Origin: Actinomycetota bacterium
GTDB lineage: Bacteria > Actinomycetota > Thermoleophilia > Solirubrobacterales > Solirubrobacteraceae
DNA: 12,139 nt
Direction of reading: 5' to 3'
Assembly: GCA_005883255.1 (NCBI GenBank)
Contig: VAXS01000129.1
Location: 1-12,139 of the forward strand
Shown here: positions 5,953 through 12,139 of the stretch, in pieces
How positions within the stretch are numbered: the first letter of the stretch is position 1
Layout of the letters: each line of letters begins with the position of its first letter
Translations under genes and position numbers: made by a program
The notes under the pieces: model-generated
What the model saw: the letters and a program-made list of their open reading frames with translations, nothing else
Databases searched by the model: none
Told to the model about the DNA's origin: nothing

Positions 5953-7061
5953 GCCCGCCGGTCCTGTTCGTGACCAACTACGTCCCGCCCGCCCGGGTGG
6001 GAGCGTTCGCCGCGCTGGCCGAGCGCGAGCCGGTGGAGCTCGCCCTGTTCGGCGGGCGCGTGCACCACGGCGCGGTCGAGCTCGGGGGCGTAGCCCCGCC
6101 TGACCTTCCATTCCCGACCCGCGCGATCGCGCAGCGCGAGGCCTTCACGCTGGCCGCCAGCGGGCGCTACCGGGCGGTGGTCGCGGGAACCGTGGGGCGG
6201 ACCGCGCTGCTGGCCGCGTACCTCGGCGCCCGGTGCGCCGGCGTCCCCTTCGTCCTGTGGGCCACGTTGTGGGCGCAGCCCAAGGGCCCGGCGGGACTGG
6301 CCGGGTACCCGGCGCTGCGCTGGATCTACGCCCACGCGGACGCCGTCGTCACCTACGGCCCCCACGTGTCCGCCTACGTGACCGCCCGGGGCGCGCTCCA
6401 GGTCCGCGAGGCGCCGCAGGCCGTGGACGCCGACTTCTGGTCGCAGGCGCCGGAGGCGGCGGCGATCGAGGCCGCACGCCACGCTTCCTTCCAGGCGCTG
6501 TTTACCGGGCGCCTGCTGAGGGAAAAGGGGGTCCGGGTGCTTCTCTCGGCCTGGCGGATGACGGGCCTCGAAGCGCCACACGCCGCGCTGGTCCTGGTCG
6601 GCCGCGGCCCGGAGCGAGCCCGGGCCGCGGCCACCGGGGCACTCGCGCCGGGGGAGCTGGCCCCGGGGGACATCCGAAACTTCTATGCCGCCTCGGACGT
6701 TGTCGTCGTACCGTCGATCCCCACGCGCACCTTCCGCGAGCCGTGGGGGCTGGTGGTCAACGAAGCCATGAGCCAGGGTCGTGCTGTCATCGCCACCGAC
6801 GCCGTCGGCGCCGCCGCCGGCGGCCTCGTCCAATCGGGCCGCAACGGGCTGGTCGTGCCCGCCGGCGACGCCTCCGCGCTGGCCGCCGCGCTGCGCCGGC
6901 TGCACGACGACCCGGCCGAGCGCGCCCGCCTGGGCGCCGCCGGCCGCCAGGACGTGCGCGGCTACACGCACGCCGCCTGGGCCGACGCCGTGGCGGCCGC
7001 GCTCGCCGACGCCGCCGGCCGGCGGCCACCCGCGCGCGGCGCCCCGGCGGGAGAGGATTGA
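5949..7061 (+). CDS. GT4-family glycosyltransferase, compact form
   Basis: This 370-residue protein starts at ATG 5949, overlapping the stop of the gene before by 4 nt (ATGA), with GAGG at 5935-5938 as a plausible ribosome site. The N-terminal half reads VLFVTNYVPPARVGAF and has FVLWATLWAQPKG (101-113) and VVTYGPHVSAYV (133-144). The donor domain has FTGRLLREKGV (185-195, Lys193), LVLVGRGPE (214-222), FYAASDVVVVPS (245-256) and the EX7E motif Glu264 to Glu272 (EPWGLVVNE). The segment between the VGRGPE strand and FYAASD, about 22 residues, is shorter than usual: the 'V.FLG' strand-helix region normally found there is missing or unrecognisable. Glycosyl transfer in the same glycan pathway is the likely role; donor and linkage are unknown. 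The C-terminal 20 residues are Pro/Arg/Ala-rich and probably disordered. Confidence 0.88.
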   Translation: MSPPVLFVTNYVPPARVGAFAALAEREPVELALFGGRVHHGAVELGGVAPPDLPFPTRAIAQREAFTLAASGRYRAVVAGTVGRTALLAAYLGARCAGVPFVLWATLWAQPKGPAGLAGYPALRWIYAHADAVVTYGPHVSAYVTARGALQVREAPQAVDADFWSQAPEAAAIEAARHASFQALFTGRLLREKGVRVLLSAWRMTGLEAPHAALVLVGRGPERARAAATGALAPGELAPGDIRNFYAASDVVVVPSIPTRTFREPWGLVVNEAMSQGRAVIATDAVGAAAGGLVQSGRNGLVVPAGDASALAAALRRLHDDPAERARLGAAGRQDVRGYTHAAWADAVAAALADAAGRRPPARGAPAGED

Positions 7062-7109
7062 TACCTTGATCGCTCGCTCCGTCCGGGGAATGTCGTCCCC
7101 GTACCGCTC
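7062..7109 (+). other. 48-bp operon gap with hairpin, possible internal control point
   Basis: This is the largest gap inside the plus-strand run. CGGGG (7084-7088) and CCCCG (7097-7101) form a perfect 5-bp stem with an 8-nt loop, ending 8 nt before the next ATG. There is no following T-run, so it is not a standard terminator; it may affect initiation at 7110, which has no Shine-Dalgarno site. TACCTT (7062-7067) fits TANNNT as a -10 and TTGATC (7066-7071) resembles a -35, but no well-spaced pair could be made. Confidence 0.25.
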
Positions 7110-7706
7110 ATGCGCAGGGTTCTAGCCGTACCAGCCGTCCTCGCCTGCCTGCTCGTGCCCGTCGCGTCGGCGCACGCCAGCGGGCGCGGCGTCGTGCGCG
7201 ATTGCACCGACAACGGCCGTATCGACCAGCACCACTCCGCCGCCGACTACAACTCGGCGCTGGCCAACCTGCCCAGCGACGTCAACGAGTACACCGACTG
7301 CCGCCAGATCATCGAGGCCGCCCAGCGCCGCGACGCCAACCGGGGCACGAGCGGCGGCGGAGGCGGTGGCGGCTCGGTGAGCGGCGGCGGCCTGCCCGGC
7401 ACGGGCGCGCCCCCGGCCGGCGGCGCGCCGGCGCCCGCCACTCCCGGCGAGGCCAACGCGCTGGGCCAGGCGGCCAAGAACGGCGGAGCCCCGGTCGGGG
7501 TCGCGGGCCAGCCGATCACGCCCGGAGGCTCGGGGATCACCAGCGCCGCCGTGCGGCACGCGCTGCCGGCTCCGCTCGTCGTGCTGCTCGTCCTGCTGGG
7601 CCTGGGCGGCCTGGCCTGGGCCGCCACGGTGGCCCGCGCGCGCGGCATCCAGCCGCCTCCGCCCGTCCTCCGCGTCCTGAATCGTGTCTTCCCCCGCCGG
7701 GCTTGA
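7110..7706 (+). CDS. Secreted, membrane-anchored Cys2/Gly-Pro-rich protein of unknown function
   Basis: This 198-residue protein starts at ATG 7110. Residues 1-23 are a signal peptide with likely cleavage after AHA (LVPVASAHA/SGRG). Residues about 28-72 form a small polar domain, VVRDCTDNGRIDQ to NEYTDCRQIIEAA, with two cysteines (Cys32, Cys64) that could form one disulfide and repeated D-C-T/R type contexts. Residues 79-145 are a Gly-, Pro- and Ala-rich spacer that contains LPGTG (95-99). Residues about 153-175 are a hydrophobic helix followed by a basic, proline-containing tail (VARARG...). The topology is therefore an outside Cys2 domain on a flexible stalk with a single C-terminal anchor. 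I recall similar small secreted proteins in Thermoleophilia genomes but know of no function. It overlaps the ligase gene by 23 nt, so a partner role in polymer ligation or display is an inference. Cys13 in the signal peptide is an unlikely lipobox. Confidence 0.8.
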   Translation: MRRVLAVPAVLACLLVPVASAHASGRGVVRDCTDNGRIDQHHSAADYNSALANLPSDVNEYTDCRQIIEAAQRRDANRGTSGGGGGGGSVSGGGLPGTGAPPAGGAPAPATPGEANALGQAAKNGGAPVGVAGQPITPGGSGITSAAVRHALPAPLVVLLVLLGLGGLAWAATVARARGIQPPPPVLRVLNRVFPRRA

Positions 7707-10002
7707 GTCCCCGCCGGCGCCGGCGGGCGCTCCGCCCGCGGCCCGGCTCCCGGATGGCGCGGCCACGCAGCCCGCGCCGCCCGTGGCGCGGCCGGCGCAG
7801 CCGCCGCTGTGGCCGGGCCTGGGCGTGTCCGGCCGCCTGGCGCTGGCGCTGGGCGCCGTCCTCCTGGCCGCGGCGCTGATCGCCAAGGCCGGCGGCTCGC
7901 TGGGAACCACCACCACCGTCCAGATCGGCGTGACGCTCCTGGGCGCGGGCGTGGCCGCCGCGGCGCTGCTGGCCGCCCCCACCCCGCTGCGGGCCTGGGG
8001 CGTGGGCACGCTGGCGCTGCTGGGGGCGCTCACCGCCTGGACCGCGCTCTCCACGATCTGGTCGGTCCAGCCCGCCGACTCGTGGCTGGACGCCAGCCGC
8101 GCGATCGCCTACTTCGCCGCGTTCGCCGGCGCCATCGGGCTGGCCCGCCTGTTCCCCCGTCGCGCCGGCGCGATCGTCACCGCGGTCCTGCTGGCCACGG
8201 TGACGGTGTGCGTGGTCGCGCTGGTGGTGAAGTCGTTCCCGGTCGGCTTCGACTCCAAGGAGGAGCTGGCCCGCCTGCGCCAGCCGCTCGACTACTGGAA
8301 CGCGCTGGGCCTGCTGGGCGCGTTCGCGGTGCCCGCCGGCCTCTGGGTGGGAGCGCGGCGGGCGGGCGCGCCCGGGACGCGGGCCCTGGCCTTCCCGGCG
8401 ATCGGCCTGGCGCTGGTGACCGTGCTGCTCTCCTACTCCCGGGGCGCGCTGATCGCCCTGGGCGTGGGGCTCGCCTTCTGGTTCGCGGTGGTGCCCCTGC
8501 GGCTGCGCGGGCTGGCCGTGCTGCTGCCCAGCGCCGCGGTGGCCGGCGGGGTGAGCGCCTATGCGTTCGCCAGCGACGCGCTGTCCAAGGACCGGGCGCC
8601 GCTCGCGGACCGGGTCGGGGCGGGTCACACGCTGGCGCTCCTGCTCCTGCTCCTGGTGGCGGTCCTGCTGGCGGCGGGCGTGGGGATCGAGCGCTACCGC
8701 GAGCGCCGGCCGCCCACCCCGCGGCTGCGCAAGCGCGCCGGCCTGGTCTCGCTGGCGGCGGTGGCGGCGGCGCCGTTCGTGGTGCTGGCGGCGCTGGCGC
8801 TGTCCAGCGGCGGGATCTCCGGCCAGGCCACCCGGGCCTGGCACAACTTCTTCTCCACCAACACCTCCACGTCCTACGGACCCGAGCGGCTGAAGTCGAT
8901 CGGCACCCGGCGCGGCAGCTACTGGCGCGAGGCCGAGAAGGTGTGGAGCGGCCACAAGTGGGTGGGCGCCGGGTCGGCGGGCTACGCCACCGCGCGCAAG
9001 CGCTTCCGCAAGTCCAGCCTGGACGTGCAGCACGCCCACGGCTACGTGCCCCAGACCGCCGCCGACCTGGGCATCGTGGGACTGGCGATCTCGCTGGTCC
9101 TGTTCGGGGCCTGGCTGGCGGCCGCCGCCCGGGCGGCGGGGGTGCGGCGGCGGATCCGGCCCGGCAACCTCGATCCCCGCCGGCTCCCGGCCGTGCTGGG
9201 GCAGACGGGCAGGCGGCTGGCGGGGGCCGCCCGGGGGTGGCCGGGGCGGCTGAACGCCACCGCGGACCGGGTGGCCGTGCGCCAGCCGGCGGACGGCTCC
9301 CGGGCGGCGCTGCTGACCCTGCTGGCGGTGGTGGTCACCTTCGGCGCCCACTCGCTGATCGACTGGACCTGGCTGGTGGCGGGGACCGCGCTGATCGCGC
9401 TCGTGTGCGCCGGGTACGTGGCCGGCCTGGGACCGCCCTGGGTCCCGGGCCGCGACCGCTCCGCCCCGGTGCGCAGCCGGGCGGCCGGCGCGGTGGCGGC
9501 GGTGGTGGTGGCCCTGGTGGCGGCCTGGGCGATCTGGCAGCCGCTGCGCGCCTCACATGCCGGTGACGCCGCGCTGGCCTCGCTGTCCGACGGCCGCACC
9601 GCCGACGCGCTGGTCCAGGCCCGCGCCGCCCACGACCGCGACCCACTGGCGCTCGAGCCGCTGTTCGACCTCTCAACCGCCGCCGACGCGGCCGGCGACA
9701 AGGCCGGGGCCCAGCGGGTCCTGGAGCAGGCCGTCCGCCTCCAGCCCGGCAACCCCGAGAGCTGGCGCCAGCTCGCCGCCTATCAGCTGAACAACCTCAA
9801 CCAGCCCACGCCCGCGTTCGCCGCGCTGCGCGCCGCCCTGTTCCTGGATCCCAAGAACCCGGCGATCCAGGCCGAGCTCCTCGACGCCTACCGGCGGCTG
9901 CCCACCCGGCCGGTGCAGCCGGGGGCGCAGCCGGGCAAGGGCGTGCTGGGCGCGATCCAGAGGCTGGGCCGGCCGGCCAAGCGCAACCACAAAGCAGGCT
10001 GA
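7684..10002 (+). CDS. O-antigen ligase/polymerase-like (Wzy/WaaL-type) membrane protein with TPR-like C-terminus
   Basis: This 772-residue polytopic protein starts at GTG 7684, inside the end of the preceding gene; GTG 7783 (residue 34) is an alternative start that removes the overlap and part of the Pro/Ala-rich N-terminus (1-45). About fourteen hydrophobic segments run from 52 to 618. Family marks are LDYWNALGLLG (202-212), LLSYSRGALIALG with Arg253 (248-260), and a large extracytoplasmic loop (375-455) with GSYWREAEKVW, WVGAGSAGY (426-434) and HAHGYVPQTAADLGIVGL (His450, His452), the typical 'H..yL....E.G..G' site. Residues 625-740 hold TPR-like helix pairs (ALVQARAAHDRDPLALEPL; AVRLQPGNPESWRQLA; ALFLDPKNPAIQAELL). 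Such proteins transfer or polymerise undecaprenyl-linked glycans outside the membrane. Whether this is a polymerase (Wzy), a ligase, or a protein O-glycosyltransferase cannot be told from sequence. Confidence 0.88.
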   Translation: MSSPAGLESPPAPAGAPPAARLPDGAATQPAPPVARPAQPPLWPGLGVSGRLALALGAVLLAAALIAKAGGSLGTTTTVQIGVTLLGAGVAAAALLAAPTPLRAWGVGTLALLGALTAWTALSTIWSVQPADSWLDASRAIAYFAAFAGAIGLARLFPRRAGAIVTAVLLATVTVCVVALVVKSFPVGFDSKEELARLRQPLDYWNALGLLGAFAVPAGLWVGARRAGAPGTRALAFPAIGLALVTVLLSYSRGALIALGVGLAFWFAVVPLRLRGLAVLLPSAAVAGGVSAYAFASDALSKDRAPLADRVGAGHTLALLLLLLVAVLLAAGVGIERYRERRPPTPRLRKRAGLVSLAAVAAAPFVVLAALALSSGGISGQATRAWHNFFSTNTSTSYGPERLKSIGTRRGSYWREAEKVWSGHKWVGAGSAGYATARKRFRKSSLDVQHAHGYVPQTAADLGIVGLAISLVLFGAWLAAAARAAGVRRRIRPGNLDPRRLPAVLGQTGRRLAGAARGWPGRLNATADRVAVRQPADGSRAALLTLLAVVVTFGAHSLIDWTWLVAGTALIALVCAGYVAGLGPPWVPGRDRSAPVRSRAAGAVAAVVVALVAAWAIWQPLRASHAGDAALASLSDGRTADALVQARAAHDRDPLALEPLFDLSTAADAAGDKAGAQRVLEQAVRLQPGNPESWRQLAAYQLNNLNQPTPAFAALRAALFLDPKNPAIQAELLDAYRRLPTRPVQPGAQPGKGVLGAIQRLGRPAKRNHKAG

Positions 10003-10017
10003 GGGTTTCAAGCGGGC

Positions 10018-11709
10018 GTGCGCCGCGCCGGCATCGCCCTCGCCGCCCTGACCGTCGCGGCCCTGGCCGCCGCCCCGGGCGCCGGCGCCTCCACCAGGCA
10101 GGAGTCGCTGTTCCAGGACGACGCGCTGCTGGTCTACCCCTCGATCTCCGCGGTGGGCCACACGCTGGACACGCTGCAGCAGCTCGGCGTCGACCGCATA
10201 CGGGTCTCGGTCTACTGGAGGCTGGTGGCACCCGGTCCCACCTCCGACAGCAAGCCCGCCTTCGGCGGAGGCGGGGAGGGCGACCCCGCCGCCTATCCGC
10301 GCGCGAACTGGAAGCGCTACGACGACCTGGTCCGCGCCGCCTACGCCCGAGGCATGCAGGTGGACTTCGACGTCGGCAGCCCGGCGCCCAGGTGGGCCTC
10401 GCAAGCGCCGCCCGCCTCCAACGCGGACCTCGACGGCTACTACCGGCCCGACCCCGCCGACTTCGGCCAGTTCTTCCACGCCGTCGCCCAGCGCTACAAC
10501 GGCGCCTACACGCCGGCGGTGTCCGACCAGAATCCGCCCCCGCCGCCTCCGCCAAATCCCAACCCGCTCCCGATCCCCCTCCCGATGGCGAGTGGAGCCG
10601 CGCCCACCGCCTCGGCCGCCACCCCCGGCGACGGGACGCTGCCGCCCGTCAACTACTGGTCGGTGTGGAACGAGGGCAACCAGAAGACCTTCCTGGCGCC
10701 GCAGTACGTCCACCGTCACGAGTACTCGCCGCGCCTGTACCGGGCGTTCCTGGACGGCGCCTGGCAGGCGCTGATGGCCACGGGGCACACGGGGAACACG
10801 ATCCTGGTGGGCGACACCGCCCCCAAGGGCGGCGGCCAGCGCGACGACCTGGCCAACATGCGCCCGCTGCGCTTCGTGCGCGCGCTGTACTGCGTGGGCT
10901 CCAACCTGCGGCCGCTGGCGGGCCGGGCCGCCGCCGCGCTGGGGTGCCCGACGCGCAGCCAGGTGGCGGGGTTCCCGGCCCAGCATCCCGCGCTGTTCGG
11001 GGCCTCGGGCTTCGCGCATCACCCCTACGCGCTGCTCACGCCGCCGGCCCTGCGCGCCCGCAACGCCGACGACGTCGCGGTGGCCGACATCCCGCGGCTG
11101 GACGGCACGCTGGGGCGCATCTTCGCCGCCTACCGCCAGCGGCGGCGCCTGCCCATCTACGACACCGAGTTCGGCTACCAGACCCGCCCCCCCGACCCGT
11201 TCGGCTTCCGGCCGGCGCTGGCGGCCACCTACATCAACCAGGCCGAGTACATGAGCTACGTCAACCCGCACATGCGCTCCTACGACCAGTTCCTGCTGGT
11301 GGACGCGCCGCCGGTGTCGGGCTTCTCGCCCCGCGATCCCGGCTACTGGAGCTCGTTCCAGACCGGCCTGGAGTACGGCGACGGCACGCCCAAGCCGGTG
11401 CTGGCGGCCTACAGGGTGCCGATCTTCATCCCCCGCGCCAGCCGGACGTTCGCCGGGCCCTTCCGGGTGTGGGGCGGCGTGCGCCCGGCGCCCAACGGCA
11501 GCGCGCAGGCCGTGGACGTCATCTACCGGGCGAGCGGACGGGGCAGCCGCTGGCGCCTGGTCAAGCGGGTGGTGACCCGCAGCCCGCGCAACTACCTGGA
11601 CACCAGCGTGCGGCTGCCGGCGTCCGGGCTGGTGCGGCTACGCTGGCGCAACCCGGCGACCGGCGAGGTCGACCTGTCACGGGCCGCCCCGGTGTTCATC
11701 CGGTTCTAG
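10018..11709 (+). CDS. Secreted clan-A glycoside-hydrolase-like protein (GH5/GH39-type TIM barrel)
   Basis: This 563-residue protein starts at GTG 10018, 15 nt after the ligase gene, with GAGGG at 10001-10005 somewhat far upstream. Residues 1-24 are a signal peptide ending at GAGA/STRQ. The barrel runs from about 40 to 470: LQQLGVDRIRVSVYWRLVAP (54-73), GMQVDFDVGSPAPRWA (112-127), NYWSVWNEGN with the candidate acid/base Glu219 (212-221), GFAHHPYALL (331-340) and IYDTEFGYQT with the candidate nucleophile Glu384 (380-389). These are the strand 4 and strand 7 glutamates of clan GH-A. A proline-rich insert (173-189, seven consecutive prolines) lies just before the acid/base strand. Residues about 475-563 look like a small beta-domain. 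It probably cuts or edits the polysaccharide made by this locus, like PslG in the Psl cluster; the bond cleaved is unknown. The 3' end overlaps the convergent gene by 14 nt. Confidence 0.82.
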   Translation: MRRAGIALAALTVAALAAAPGAGASTRQESLFQDDALLVYPSISAVGHTLDTLQQLGVDRIRVSVYWRLVAPGPTSDSKPAFGGGGEGDPAAYPRANWKRYDDLVRAAYARGMQVDFDVGSPAPRWASQAPPASNADLDGYYRPDPADFGQFFHAVAQRYNGAYTPAVSDQNPPPPPPPNPNPLPIPLPMASGAAPTASAATPGDGTLPPVNYWSVWNEGNQKTFLAPQYVHRHEYSPRLYRAFLDGAWQALMATGHTGNTILVGDTAPKGGGQRDDLANMRPLRFVRALYCVGSNLRPLAGRAAAALGCPTRSQVAGFPAQHPALFGASGFAHHPYALLTPPALRARNADDVAVADIPRLDGTLGRIFAAYRQRRRLPIYDTEFGYQTRPPDPFGFRPALAATYINQAEYMSYVNPHMRSYDQFLLVDAPPVSGFSPRDPGYWSSFQTGLEYGDGTPKPVLAAYRVPIFIPRASRTFAGPFRVWGGVRPAPNGSAQAVDVIYRASGRGSRWRLVKRVVTRSPRNYLDTSVRLPASGLVRLRWRNPATGEVDLSRAAPVFIRF

Positions 11710-12139
11710 CCAGCTCCGGGGCGCGCTCGCGGTCGCCGTCCAGCAGGTCCGCCGGGAGGTGGCCGGGACGGCTGCGCTCCCACACCGACGACAGCAGCGC
11801 CTCGTACTGGTCGGCCACCGCGTCCCAGGAGTAGCGCCGGGCGCGCTCGCGCGCCCGGCGGCGGTACTCCTCGACCAGCTCCGCGTCGTACAGCAGGCGG
11901 TCGAGCTGGGCGGCCAGCGCCGGGACGCCGTCCTGCCCGGAGAAGTACAGCCCGGCGTCGCCCACCGTCTCGGCGTTGGGCGGGTGGTCGTTGACCAGCA
12001 CGCAGTTGCCCGCGGCCAGGGCCTCGAGGATCACCGGGTGCGTGCCGCCCACCTCGGTGGGCGCGCAGAACAGGTAGGCGTGGCGCTGCAGCTCCCAGTA
12101 GCCGCGGCCGAACACGTAGCCCGGGAACACCACGCGCGG
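11696..12139 (-). CDS. GT4-family glycosyltransferase, C-terminal part (partial)
   Basis: The gene enters from the right edge; the last 147 codons are present and end with TGA at 11698-11696. The visible donor domain begins PRVVFPGYVFGRGYWEL, then AYLFCAPTEVGGTHPVILE, GNCVLVNDHPPNAETVGDAGLYF and the closing helices EEYRRRARERARRYSWDAVADQYEALL. The E-GG-THP..LEA block followed by VLVND.P.N.E..GDAG.YF closely resembles the GT4 subgroup that includes WchF/DUF1972-type rhamnosyltransferases of capsule loci, so rhamnosyl transfer is a plausible but unproven guess. The spacing between the two glutamates (EX9E) is longer than the usual EX7E, as expected for that subgroup. It is convergent with the glycosidase gene, the two 3' ends overlapping by 14 nt. 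Its start and acceptor domain lie outside the window. Confidence 0.85.
   Translation of the reverse strand, partial: PRVVFPGYVFGRGYWELQRHAYLFCAPTEVGGTHPVILEALAAGNCVLVNDHPPNAETVGDAGLYFSGQDGVPALAAQLDRLLYDAELVEEYRRRARERARRYSWDAVADQYEALLSSVWERSRPGHLPADLLDGDRERAPELARTG

Noticed and set aside
7351-7410. GGC/GGT-rich stretch that looks like a short tandem repeat
   Set aside because: It encodes the Gly-rich spacer of the secreted protein and is too irregular to be called a DNA repeat.
7537-9351. Long minus-strand frame (604 codons) opposite the ligase gene
   Set aside because: The translation is Gln/Arg/His/Gly-rich without domain sense, while the plus strand encodes a clear polytopic membrane protein.
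9673-11271. Long minus-strand frame (532 codons) opposite the ligase end and the glycosidase
   Set aside because: It has Val/Gly/Arg-rich shadow composition and no motif, while the plus strand has a signal peptide and two catalytic glutamates in the correct order.
1-12139. Searches by eye for CRISPR repeats, tRNA or rRNA genes, insertion sequences, integrase sites and origins
   Set aside because: No regularly spaced direct repeats, no tRNA-like cloverleaf ends, no transposase or integrase motifs and no DnaA-box clusters were seen, and coding genes fill nearly all the sequence.

Overview
This window is very GC-rich (a sample of 60 bases inside the glycosyltransferase operon, 3421-3480, has 47 G/C) with strong G/C preference at third codon positions, several GTG starts, few Shine-Dalgarno sites and genes packed end to end. 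Together with the protein types (glycine/proline-rich secreted proteins, 'TTGPATGVGTTSATL'-type Fn3-like repeats, a secreted Cys2 protein next to an O-antigen-ligase protein), this suggests a high-GC actinobacterium, most likely of the class Thermoleophilia (Solirubrobacterales type). That placement is inference from style and recalled families, not from a marker gene.

The whole window looks like part of an exopolysaccharide or cell-surface glycan locus. From left to right: (1) the last 47 codons of a GDP-mannose 4,6-dehydratase (gmd), which makes GDP-deoxyhexose precursors; (2) a convergent minus-strand group, read right to left, of a GT4 glycosyltransferase (3086-1980), a lipoprotein metallophosphoesterase (1949-999) and an exported Fn3/Ig-like surface protein that is broken into two open frames (987-155); (3) a 29-bp divergent gap at 3087-3115; (4) a plus-strand operon of six genes: a two-domain GT2 glycosyltransferase, two GT4 glycosyltransferases joined by 4-nt stop/start overlaps, a small secreted Cys2/Gly-rich protein with a C-terminal membrane anchor, a polytopic O-antigen ligase/polymerase-like protein with a TPR-like tail, and a secreted clan-A glycoside-hydrolase-like protein; (5) the C-terminal part of a further GT4 glycosyltransferase on the minus strand, running off the right edge.

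A working model (inference): cytoplasmic glycosyltransferases build a lipid-linked oligosaccharide using GDP-sugars from gmd and others. The membrane protein at 7684-10002 polymerises or ligates it outside the membrane. The secreted glycoside hydrolase trims or releases the polymer, much as PslG does in the Psl locus. The small anchored protein at 7110-7706 may be a partner of the ligase. No flippase, initiating phosphoglycosyltransferase or chain-length regulator is in the window, so it shows only part of the locus.

No tRNA, rRNA, CRISPR array, transposase or integrase was seen. No gene-free stretch longer than 50 bases exists. The most notable points are the broken Fn3/Ig gene with an apparent internal deletion, the tandem GT2 fusion, the uncharacterised Cys2/LPGTG-containing anchored protein overlapping the ligase gene, and the proline-rich insertion just before the catalytic acid/base of the glycosidase.
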